From NCBI RefSeq assembly GCF_011604685.1, contig NZ_CP050063.1:4424501-4488500 (forward strand): a DNA stretch of 64,000 nucleotides. Direction: 5' to 3'. Source of the DNA: Spirosoma aureum. Lineage in GTDB: Bacteria > Bacteroidota > Bacteroidia > Cytophagales > Spirosomataceae. Position numbers and translations under genes: made by a program. The notes under the pieces were generated by a model. That model saw only the letters and a program-made list of their open reading frames with translations, made no database searches and was not told the DNA's origin. This document shows, one piece after another, positions 25,156 through 32,978 of this stretch; position 1 is the stretch's first letter, and every line of letters begins with the position of its first letter.

Positions 25156-28100
25156 ATGAAGATTTCTCTACGATTTTTAACACCACTAATTCGCGTATTG
25201 CGTTTGCTGTCAGTGGTGTTTCTGGCTACTCTGCTACTTTCAGCAATACCGGCACTCGCGCAAACGATCACCGGTCGCGTTCTGTCGGCCGATGACAACC
25301 AGCCCCTGCCTGGTGTATCTGTTGTGGTGAAAGGCACTACTACGGGTACCACGACCCGTGCTGATGGTACTTATTTCCTTAACACACCATCGAGCAGTAC
25401 ACTGACCTATTCATTTATTGGTTACGAAACCCAGGAAATTGCAGTTGGCAATCGCACGGCCATCGATGTATCGCTGGCGGTAGGAACATCGACCCTAAAC
25501 GAAGTCGTCGTAACGGCTCTGGGTATTAAAAAGGACATCCGGCAAACGGGTGTTGCGATTCAAACGGTCGATGGGACGCAGTTGCTTAAGGCCCGCGAGC
25601 CTAATCCGATCAACTCGCTGACCGGTAAAGTAGCAGGATTGACCATCGGGTCGTCGTCAGAGTTGCTGGGCCGCCCGAACATCTCCCTGCGCGGAAATAC
25701 GGATGTATTATTCGTAGTTGACGGAATTCCGATTACGTCCGACACCTGGAACGTCAGCGCCGATGATATTGAGACTTATACGGTATTGAAAGGCGCATCC
25801 GCTTCTGCCCTTTACGGGTTTCGGGGTAAAAACGGTGCTATCCTGATCACGACAAAGCGTGGTACAAAAGATAAACGGGGTTTTTCGGTGGAAGTGAACA
25901 CCAGCCAGATGGTCGATCAGGGATTCATTGCCATTCCTAAGGTGCAGGACGAATACGGTCCCGGTGATCACGGCGTATATGCGTTTGGTGATGGCAAAGG
26001 AAATGGCCTGAATGACGGTGATTACGATATCTGGGGCCCAGCCCTGAATGGCCAGTTGGTTCCGCAATACGATAGTCCAGTGGTGCCGGGCCAGTCGTTC
26101 ACGACCACTTTCAGGAAAGCCGATGGCAATAATGTTGTCTTTACCAGCAACCGCCAGCCAACTCCATTGCTACCACGCGGTAAAGACAATCTCCGTCGGT
26201 TTATTCAGACCGGCGTTTTATCAACGAATAACGTTGCCGTTGCCGCATCAGGTGAGAAATATGATATGCGTTTTTCACTGTCGCATAATTTCCAGCAGGG
26301 GCTGGTTCCGAACACCAAGCTCAATGTAACGAACTTCAATGTTACGGGCGGTTATAATTTTTCGGATAAACTACGTTTCGAGTCGAGTTTGAACTACAAC
26401 CGTCAGTATACACCGAATTTTCCGGATGTAAACTACGGGCCTAACTCGCTGATTTATAACATTATTGCCTGGGGTGGTGCCGACTGGAATATCGATGACA
26501 TGAAGCAGATCTGGCAGCCGGGTAAAGAGGGTACGCAGCAGATCTATGCGGAATATCAGCGGTACAACAACCCCTGGTTTCTGGCAAAATACTGGCTGCG
26601 CGGCCATTATAACAGCAACATTTACGGCTATACTTCCCTGCGCTACCAAATTGCCGACGGATTGCAGTTGACGGGTAAAACCCAACTGACGACCTACAGT
26701 ATTCTGCGTACGGAGAAATTCCCTTATTCGGCTACAAGCTATGGCCGCGAAGAAGCCCGTGGTGATTACCGCGAAGACCGCCGGAGTCTGTTCGATAACA
26801 TTAACCAGTTGCTGCTTCAGTACAACAAAAAGGTGTCGCCCGATCTGGCCCTGAATGCACTGATTGGTGGTGAAGCCCGGATTTTTAATTACAATTCCGA
26901 TTTTGCCAGTACCAACTACCTGAACGTACCGGGCGTATATAATTTCGCGAACTCGTCAAATCCGGTTATTGCTTCGAACTTTCAGTCAGACATGCGGGTA
27001 TTATCCGCCTATTACTCGGCCGATTTTACCTTCCGCGATTATGCTACACTGACCACGACGGGTCGTCTGGACAAACTCTCGACCTTGCCGAAGGGTAACA
27101 ATGCGTATTTCTATCCGTCGGTAGCGCTGAGCACCGTCATTTCGGATTATGTTCAGTTGCCTGCAAAGCTTGGTATTTCGTTCCTGAAAGTTCGGGCGTC
27201 CTATGCAAACGTGAAGGATGGATTGACACAATCGACCATCGGCTCTACACCAGGGGCTTCATTTCCGCTCGGTTATGGGGTGGATTACAATTCATCGTAT
27301 GGTGGTCCAACGTACCAGAATTCAGCCGTGTATACGTTGCCGCTTTCATACAATAACAAGCCAGCAGCCTATTACGCCAATACCCTCAATAACCCCAATC
27401 TGAAACCCAATTCGACCTCACAGACGGAAGTTGGTCTTGATATTCGCTTCCTGAACAACCGACTGGTACTGGATGGTGCTTATTATGTCAGCAACGATGG
27501 CCCCCGCATTTTTACACTGCCATCGTCGGAAGGAACGGGCTACACGGGCCGACTGGTGAATGGAATCAGTACGCAGAAAAAAGGGGGTGAAATCTCCTTG
27601 ACGGGGCAGGCGATTCGCTCGCCAAAAGGTTTTAACTGGGACATCGTGGCCAACTATTCGACCTTTACCGAACGCCTGAAAGAAGTCTATCCGGAGGGCG
27701 GCATCAATACCCTGGCGTCCAGCTATTTTGTCGGCAGCAGTAGTGGCTCCCGGTTTATCAACATTGGCGACCGTACGGATGGGTTTTATTCGAGCGCGCT
27801 GGTGCGGACACCCGACGGGCAGTTGATCAATGATGACGGCGGTCGACCCATTGTGAATCCGGTTTCGCAGTTTTTGGGCTATGTAAATCCAAAATTCGTT
27901 TGGGGGCTCAATAACCGGTTCAGCTACAAGAACATCACCTTTAGTTTCCAGTTCGACGGTCGCGTGGGCGGGGTTATTGGCGATTACGTTCGGCAGAAAA
28001 CCTTTCAGGGAGGTCGTCATATCGAAACCGTACAGGGCGCATTGGGCGCTGCCCGGCCTAACGACGTGCAGGGTATCAAATCCTACGTGGGCGATGGTGT

Positions 28101-28476
28101 CGTGCTGACCAGTGGCAGCATCAATTACGATGTAAACGGCAACGTGCTGAATTACGGCGAGTTGAAGTATGCGCCAAACACGATCAAAACCTACGAGCAG
28201 GACTACATTGCCCGTGTTTATGGCGCTACCGAATCATTCCTGATGAGCCGGAGTTTTGCCAAGCTTCGCGAGGTTATAATCGGTTATTCGTTGCCACAGA
28301 ATCTGCTGAGACGGGTAGGTGTAAAACAGGCCAGCGTATCGGTCGTCGGACGGAACCTGCTCTATTTCGCCAAATACAAAGATATTGACCTCGATCAATA
28401 CCTGACGGGCGGTATCTCTGGTCTGCAAACACCAACTACACGCCGGTACGGGATCAACCTTAACCTAGTATTTTAA
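25156..28476 (+). CDS. SusC/RagA-family TonB-linked outer-membrane protein
   Basis: 1106-aa TonB-dependent importer. The signal peptide ends near IPALAQTITGRV. A carboxypeptidase-regulatory-like domain follows (about 36-110: ITGRVLSADDNQPLPGVSVVVKGT). The SusC signature region is LNEVVVTALGIKKD, with a plug domain near 120-240 (SALYGFRGKNGAILITTKRG). A 22-strand barrel runs to the C-terminus, ending in YGINLNLVF. It forms a bivalve with the SusD-like lipoprotein encoded 43 nt downstream. The ligand is not readable from sequence: fucosidases lie on one side and phosphoesterases on the other. The ATG follows a clear promoter. Confidence 0.95.
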   Translation: MKISLRFLTPLIRVLRLLSVVFLATLLLSAIPALAQTITGRVLSADDNQPLPGVSVVVKGTTTGTTTRADGTYFLNTPSSSTLTYSFIGYETQEIAVGNRTAIDVSLAVGTSTLNEVVVTALGIKKDIRQTGVAIQTVDGTQLLKAREPNPINSLTGKVAGLTIGSSSELLGRPNISLRGNTDVLFVVDGIPITSDTWNVSADDIETYTVLKGASASALYGFRGKNGAILITTKRGTKDKRGFSVEVNTSQMVDQGFIAIPKVQDEYGPGDHGVYAFGDGKGNGLNDGDYDIWGPALNGQLVPQYDSPVVPGQSFTTTFRKADGNNVVFTSNRQPTPLLPRGKDNLRRFIQTGVLSTNNVAVAASGEKYDMRFSLSHNFQQGLVPNTKLNVTNFNVTGGYNFSDKLRFESSLNYNRQYTPNFPDVNYGPNSLIYNIIAWGGADWNIDDMKQIWQPGKEGTQQIYAEYQRYNNPWFLAKYWLRGHYNSNIYGYTSLRYQIADGLQLTGKTQLTTYSILRTEKFPYSATSYGREEARGDYREDRRSLFDNINQLLLQYNKKVSPDLALNALIGGEARIFNYNSDFASTNYLNVPGVYNFANSSNPVIASNFQSDMRVLSAYYSADFTFRDYATLTTTGRLDKLSTLPKGNNAYFYPSVALSTVISDYVQLPAKLGISFLKVRASYANVKDGLTQSTIGSTPGASFPLGYGVDYNSSYGGPTYQNSAVYTLPLSYNNKPAAYYANTLNNPNLKPNSTSQTEVGLDIRFLNNRLVLDGAYYVSNDGPRIFTLPSSEGTGYTGRLVNGISTQKKGGEISLTGQAIRSPKGFNWDIVANYSTFTERLKEVYPEGGINTLASSYFVGSSSGSRFINIGDRTDGFYSSALVRTPDGQLINDDGGRPIVNPVSQFLGYVNPKFVWGLNNRFSYKNITFSFQFDGRVGGVIGDYVRQKTFQGGRHIETVQGALGAARPNDVQGIKSYVGDGVVLTSGSINYDVNGNVLNYGELKYAPNTIKTYEQDYIARVYGATESFLMSRSFAKLREVIIGYSLPQNLLRRVGVKQASVSVVGRNLLYFAKYKDIDLDQYLTGGISGLQTPTTRRYGINLNLVF

Positions 28477-28519
28477 TCACAGTCCTTTCGTATCGACTGA
28501 TCACTGCCGACTAAAAATT

Positions 28520-30118
28520 ATGAAACTTCATAAACACATTCTTTTCCCGCTTTTCATCCTTGGTCTGACACTGACCAGTTGCGAAAAGCCCTTTGGTGAA
28601 CTCGAACAGGACCCGAACCGGCCTACCAGCGCACCGGCTTCGCTGGTTTTCAGTGGCGTTCTGAACGATATGTACAACAGCAACAGTAGCCCAACGGGTT
28701 ATCATGGTGTGACCAATGGCGGGTGGGGCGATCAGCAACGCTGGAACCAGTTTTATGCGAGTAACTATAATTACTATGCCACGAACGATTATGCCTGGAC
28801 ATCGACAGATCTCTACTATACAACGTTGAAAAACGTTGTGAAAATGGAGCAGGAGGCTAAAAAAGCGGGTCTTCCCGATGTCAATCCCTATTCGGCACTG
28901 GGCAAGTTCTTCCGGGCGTTCTTTTTCGAGAACATGACCAAGCGGGTGGGTGACATCCCGGTGACGGAAGCGCTGCTGGGAGAAGCTAACCAAACGCCCA
29001 AATACAATACGCAGAAGGACACCTATGTGCAGATTCTCAAATGGCTTGACGATGCAAACACGGACCTGACGGCCCTGATCGCGAAAAGCGATAATAACCT
29101 TGCAGGCGATATTTACCTGTCAAATAGCCTCAGCAAGTGGCAGAAGGTGGTCAATACCTACAAACTGCGGGTGCTGGTTAGCCTGAGCAAGAAAGAAGCG
29201 GATACCGACCTGAATGTAAAAGCGCGGTTTGCGGATGTCGTCAATAACCCCACCAAATATCCGGTGTTGAGTTCGATGGACGATAATCTGCAATTTGTTT
29301 ATAACAGCCAGTTCAATAAGTATCCCCGTAATCCGGATAATTTCGGCCAGAACGCTACTCGTGAGAATATGGCGGCTACGTATCTGGGTACGCTGACAAC
29401 GCTGAAAGATCCCCGTACGTTTGTTGTCGCTGAACCCGCCACAGCTAAGGTTGCGGCAGGTGTCAAACCAACTGATTTTGCGGCATTCGTCGGTGCATCA
29501 TCGGGCGAAGATCTGGCCGTTATGTCAACGAACGCCAATCAGGGTCTTTACTCGTTCCAGAATCGGAAGCATTATTACAGCACCTATACGGCTGAACCAT
29601 ACGTCATTATCGGCTATCCTGAGCTGCAATTTACCATTGCCGAAGGCATTAATCGTGGCTGGGCTACGGGAAGTGCTGAAGATTATTACAAAAAAGGCAT
29701 TCAGGCGTCGTGGGGTTTCTATGGCTTGAAAGATGGTAGTAACGATGTATTTTTCTCGGCCGATGGGGGTTATAAAGTGTTCAACACCTATCAGGTTTTG
29801 GTTAGTTTTGCTGATTATTACGCTCAGCCAGCCGTAAAATATGCCGGTAATACAACCGCTGGCCTAACGCAGGTACTGACGCAGAAATACCTGGCGTTCT
29901 TCCAGCAGGCCGGTCTCGAAGCGTTCTATAACCAGCGTCGGACGGGGGTACCTACATTCCTGGTTGGACCCGGTACCGGAAACAGCACCCGAATCCCATT
30001 GCGCTGGCAGTATCCGTCTACGGAGCGATCGTATAATGCGGCCAATAATTCTGCGGCCATTACGAGTCAGTTTGGCGGTAATGATGATATAAATGCCGCT
30101 ATGTGGATTTTAAAATAA
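28520..30118 (+). CDS. SusD/RagB-family nutrient-binding outer-membrane lipoprotein
   Basis: 532-aa surface lipoprotein partner of the SusC-like importer. The lipobox is LTLTSCEKPFG, with the acylated Cys near residue 21. TPR-like helices and long loops follow (GKFFRAFFFENMTKRVGDIP, YPELQFTIAEGINRGW). The sequence resembles the SusD-like branch named nutrient-binding lipoprotein rather than the starch SusD itself. It ends in NDDINAAMWILK and is followed at once by a strong terminator, so the SusCD transcript may end here or read through at reduced level into the phosphoesterase genes. Confidence 0.93.
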   Translation: MKLHKHILFPLFILGLTLTSCEKPFGELEQDPNRPTSAPASLVFSGVLNDMYNSNSSPTGYHGVTNGGWGDQQRWNQFYASNYNYYATNDYAWTSTDLYYTTLKNVVKMEQEAKKAGLPDVNPYSALGKFFRAFFFENMTKRVGDIPVTEALLGEANQTPKYNTQKDTYVQILKWLDDANTDLTALIAKSDNNLAGDIYLSNSLSKWQKVVNTYKLRVLVSLSKKEADTDLNVKARFADVVNNPTKYPVLSSMDDNLQFVYNSQFNKYPRNPDNFGQNATRENMAATYLGTLTTLKDPRTFVVAEPATAKVAAGVKPTDFAAFVGASSGEDLAVMSTNANQGLYSFQNRKHYYSTYTAEPYVIIGYPELQFTIAEGINRGWATGSAEDYYKKGIQASWGFYGLKDGSNDVFFSADGGYKVFNTYQVLVSFADYYAQPAVKYAGNTTAGLTQVLTQKYLAFFQQAGLEAFYNQRRTGVPTFLVGPGTGNSTRIPLRWQYPSTERSYNAANNSAAITSQFGGNDDINAAMWILK

Positions 30119-30128
30119 AACCCTGACT

Positions 30129-30159
30129 GGCCCGTGCAATTAGAAGCACGGGCCTTTTT
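30129..30159 (+). terminator. Rho-independent terminator after susD
   Basis: GGCCCGTGC (30129-30137) pairs with GCACGGGCC (30146-30154), loop of 8 nt, then TTTTT (30155-30159). It lies 12 nt before the next start codon. Confidence 0.85.
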
Positions 30160-30170
30160 GCTTCTCATTA

Positions 30171-31253
30171 ATGCGACTTACTCTTTGTTTACTAGTCTTG
30201 CTGTTCAGCAGCCCGGTAATTGCCCAGCCCGCTCAGAATATAGTGCTGGTTACCCTTGACGGTGTTCGCTGGCAGGAAATTTTTAATGGGGCCGATTCAA
30301 CATTGTTGTTCGATCCGGTATACAGTCGCGATACTGCCACTGCAAAGAAGCAATTCTGGGCCGTTGCACCCACCGAGCGACGGAAAAAACTTACGCCATT
30401 TCTCTGGAATACCATCGGTCAGCAAGGGCAGTTGTATGGAAACCGGCAGTTGGGGAGCCGTGTGAATGTGTCGAATCCGCACTGGTTCAGTTATCCGGGC
30501 TACAACGAAATTCTGAGTGGATATGCCGATGACCGGATCAAATCGAACGACAAAATCGACAACCCGAACGAAACGGTACTGGAGTTTCTGAATAAACAGC
30601 CAGGCCTGACCGGAAAAGTGGCCGTGTTTTCATCGTGGGACGTTATTGAAGCAGCCGTTAATGAGAAACGAACGGGCATTTACGCCAGTTCGGCTAACGA
30701 GCCAACACAAGCTCATTCGGCAACAGATTCGTTGCTTCGTGACATAACAACGCTGTATCCCCGCGAATTTGGCGATGGCGTTCGTGCCGACTTCCTGACT
30801 TATTTTTCGGCCCGGCAGTACGTCAAGCAAAACCAGCCTCGGGTGCTTTTTTTATCGTTCGACGAGACCGACGATCTGGCTCATGCCGGGCAATACCTCG
30901 ATCATCTGCGCATGGTTCAGTCGATCGATGGGTATCTTGCGGATTTATGGAAACTACTGCAAGGGATGCCGCAATATGCCGGAAAAACAGCAATGTTAGT
31001 AACGACAGATCATGGACGAGGGCATACACCAAAAGCCCGCTGGAAAGATCACGGTACCAAAACCGCCGATTCGTATCAGATCTGGATGGCAGCTATGGGA
31101 GCGGGTGTTGCCTCAACAGGTGAGCAGAAAAACGGCCCTGTTCTGTTTCAGAATCAGATCGCTGCCACATTGGCCCAACTGCTGGGCATGGAGTTTAAAA
31201 GCGATCATCCGGTCGGCAAACCGGTTGAGGGCATTATCAGTAAAAGCCGGTGA
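30171..31253 (+). CDS. Alkaline-phosphatase-superfamily phosphodiesterase/phosphatase, secreted
   Basis: 360-aa enzyme with a signal peptide (MRLTLCLLVLLFSSPVIAQ). The alkaline phosphatase/sulfatase superfamily core is visible. NIVLVTLDGVRWQEIF carries the first metal Asp, NPHWFSYPGYNEILSG is the probable nucleophile region, LSFDETDDLAHAGQY carries further metal ligands, and LVTTDHGRGH is the C-terminal metal motif. It most resembles type I phosphodiesterase/nucleotide-pyrophosphatase-like proteins. It begins 52 nt after susD and is followed 25 nt later by a calcineurin-like enzyme, so release of phosphate or a phospho-group from an imported or surface substrate is likely. Exact substrate unknown. 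Confidence 0.85.
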   Translation: MRLTLCLLVLLFSSPVIAQPAQNIVLVTLDGVRWQEIFNGADSTLLFDPVYSRDTATAKKQFWAVAPTERRKKLTPFLWNTIGQQGQLYGNRQLGSRVNVSNPHWFSYPGYNEILSGYADDRIKSNDKIDNPNETVLEFLNKQPGLTGKVAVFSSWDVIEAAVNEKRTGIYASSANEPTQAHSATDSLLRDITTLYPREFGDGVRADFLTYFSARQYVKQNQPRVLFLSFDETDDLAHAGQYLDHLRMVQSIDGYLADLWKLLQGMPQYAGKTAMLVTTDHGRGHTPKARWKDHGTKTADSYQIWMAAMGAGVASTGEQKNGPVLFQNQIAATLAQLLGMEFKSDHPVGKPVEGIISKSR

Positions 31254-31278
31254 TCAATTGAGAAATTTTACCAAAGAC

Positions 31279-32199
31279 ATGAATCGTCGAACAATCCTCA
31301 AAACAGCCAGTCTGCTGCCCATTGCGACCGCCGGGACTTCCCTGAAAGCAACTGCTGGTAAGGCCAGAAAGCGTTCTGTTCGTTTTGCCTATATCGGCGA
31401 TACGCACATCATGCCAGAATCGAAGCCCATGCAGCAAATTGCCAAATGCCTGCACCATATTCAGAACCAGGCAGATAAGCCGGTCTTTCTAATGCACGGG
31501 GGCGACACAATTATGGATGCGTTGGTGCAGGACCGCGATCAGGTACAGAAACAATGGGATGTCTGGCATCAGGTCATAAAATCCGATAACGCATTGCCTA
31601 TTGAACATTGCATCGGAAATCACGATGTGTGGGGATTTGAGAAGGCGAAAAGTGAGCCGCTTTATGGCAAGAAATGGGCCGTTGAGCAGATGAAGATTAG
31701 CAACCGTTATCGTTCGTTTGACCGGAACGGCTGGCATTTTATTGTGCTTGACAGTGTGCAGCCGAAATCCGATGGGAGCTGGTATACCGCTTTTCTGGAT
31801 GCAGAACAACTCGACTGGCTAAAACAGGACTTAGCGAAAACCAACCCTAAAACGCCTATCTTAGTGCTATCGCATGTGCCAATTCTAACAAGTACGGTTT
31901 TTACATTCGACAGCGAACCTAAAAAAGACCCAACGGTTATTACGGGTGGGTTGATGCACACGGACTCGGCGGAATTAATAAAGCTTTTTTACCAGTATCC
32001 GAACATAAAGACTGCGCTGAGCGGCCACACACATTTGCTCGACCGGGTCGATTATAATGGCGTCGCTTATCTATGCAACGGAGCCGTGAGCGGTAACTGG
32101 TGGAAGACAGATACATTCCATGAAACCAAAGCCGGTTATGCGCTGATCGATTTGTACGACGATGGAAGTGTAGAGCGAACATACGTTCAGTATAGTTAA
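31279..32199 (+). CDS. Calcineurin-like metallophosphoesterase with Tat-type signal
   Basis: 306-aa binuclear-metal phosphoesterase. The start at 31279 gives MNRRTILKTASLLPIATAG, a twin-arginine-type signal; the longer frame back to 31012 overlaps the upstream gene and is not used. All metallophosphoesterase blocks are present in order: YIGDTHI, MHGGDTI, IGNHDVWG, LVLSHVPIL and LSGHTHLLD. It probably acts in the periplasm on phosphomonoesters or diesters. It follows the alkaline-phosphatase-like gene by 25 nt and precedes the PhnZ-like gene by 48 nt. Confidence 0.9.
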   Translation: MNRRTILKTASLLPIATAGTSLKATAGKARKRSVRFAYIGDTHIMPESKPMQQIAKCLHHIQNQADKPVFLMHGGDTIMDALVQDRDQVQKQWDVWHQVIKSDNALPIEHCIGNHDVWGFEKAKSEPLYGKKWAVEQMKISNRYRSFDRNGWHFIVLDSVQPKSDGSWYTAFLDAEQLDWLKQDLAKTNPKTPILVLSHVPILTSTVFTFDSEPKKDPTVITGGLMHTDSAELIKLFYQYPNIKTALSGHTHLLDRVDYNGVAYLCNGAVSGNWWKTDTFHETKAGYALIDLYDDGSVERTYVQYS

Positions 32200-32211
32200 A
32201 TGTAGCTGGAA

Positions 32212-32250
32212 TGGTGAATGATTTATTTTTCAATTCATACATCATTCATG
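32212..32250. repeat. Quasi-palindrome before the PhnZ-like gene
   Basis: GTGAATGAT near 32213-32221 is mirrored by ATCATTCAT at 32241-32249, with further imperfect pairing outwards (about 14 of 17 positions). It fills the gap between the calcineurin-like and HD-domain genes and overlaps the chosen start codon. Confidence 0.5.
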
Positions 32251-32778
32251 ATTGATATGCAGGGACTAATTAACCTCTTCGCCCAAAGCGGTAATGATGC
32301 CTACTTTGGGGAACCCGTAACGCAGCTCGAACATGCGTTGCAATGTGCTCAGCTGGCTGAACTGGCCGGAGCGGACTCCGACACGATAAAAGCCGCCCTG
32401 TTGCATGATATTGGCCATCTATTGCCGGTCGAATCGGCTGAAGGGTATATGGATGGTTACGGAACGATTGACCACGAGCGGCTTGGCGCCGACTACCTGA
32501 GGCAGCTTGGCTACTCGGAGAAAGTAGCTCATTTGATTGAAAATCACGTTAATGCCAAGCGGTATCTGGTCTTCAAAAATCCGAAATATTTCGCTCGGCT
32601 GTCGGACGCCAGTCTGAAAACGCTGGAATTTCAGGGCGGGCCGATGTCGGAGGACGAAGCCGCTGCTTTTGAGACCAACCCATATTTCAAAGGTATTCTA
32701 CAGCTTCGATCCTGGGACGAACAGGCTAAAATACCCGGTTTGCCTACACCAGGAATTGACTATTACCTGGCTATGTAG
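32248..32778 (+). CDS. PhnZ-like HD-domain mixed-valence diiron oxygenase
   Basis: About 176-aa HD-domain protein. With Met1 at 32248 the predicted metal ligands are His29, His53-Asp54, His76, His100 and Asp157. Tyr19 and Glu22 (YFGEPV) precede them. From memory, PhnZ uses H34, H58, D59, H80, H104 and D161 for iron and has Y24/E27 in its active site. All spacings here fit with a single one-residue insertion. Other PhnZ-type blocks are ENHVNAKRYL, LEFQGGPMSEDE and LRSWDEQAK. PhnZ cleaves the C-P bond of a 1-hydroxyphosphonate using O2. No PhnY-type hydroxylase is in this window. Alternative ATGs at 32218 and 32257 exist. Cytoplasmic, with no signal peptide. Confidence 0.85.
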   Translation: MIDMQGLINLFAQSGNDAYFGEPVTQLEHALQCAQLAELAGADSDTIKAALLHDIGHLLPVESAEGYMDGYGTIDHERLGADYLRQLGYSEKVAHLIENHVNAKRYLVFKNPKYFARLSDASLKTLEFQGGPMSEDEAAAFETNPYFKGILQLRSWDEQAKIPGLPTPGIDYYLAM

Positions 32779-32978
32779 ATGAGTTCGTTAGCGTTAGGAA
32801 TACATTATAGAACCCATCGGCAGAACCAGAGTAGGATAATAAATGTCATATTATTGTATTATTTTGGTAAAATAGTGTAATTGTAAGTAGCTATTCTACC
32901 GTTAACTAGGTTTGATTTTATTTCGCTTATACTTGTATTTTATTTTTTATTTTTAATAAAATATAGAATATAAAGTAT

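Noticed and set aside
27418..28020. 200-codon frame on the minus strand
   Set aside because: Antisense shadow of the susC barrel.
20764..30118. Classical fucoside utilisation locus comprising GH29, GH95 and SusCD
   Set aside because: Not rejected outright, but the SusCD pair is followed by phosphoesterases and there are no fucose catabolic genes, so assigning SusCD to fucosides would go beyond the evidence.
31012..31278. Longer N-terminus of the calcineurin-like protein
   Set aside because: It overlaps the upstream phosphatase gene by over 200 bp, and the Tat-type signal begins exactly at 31279.
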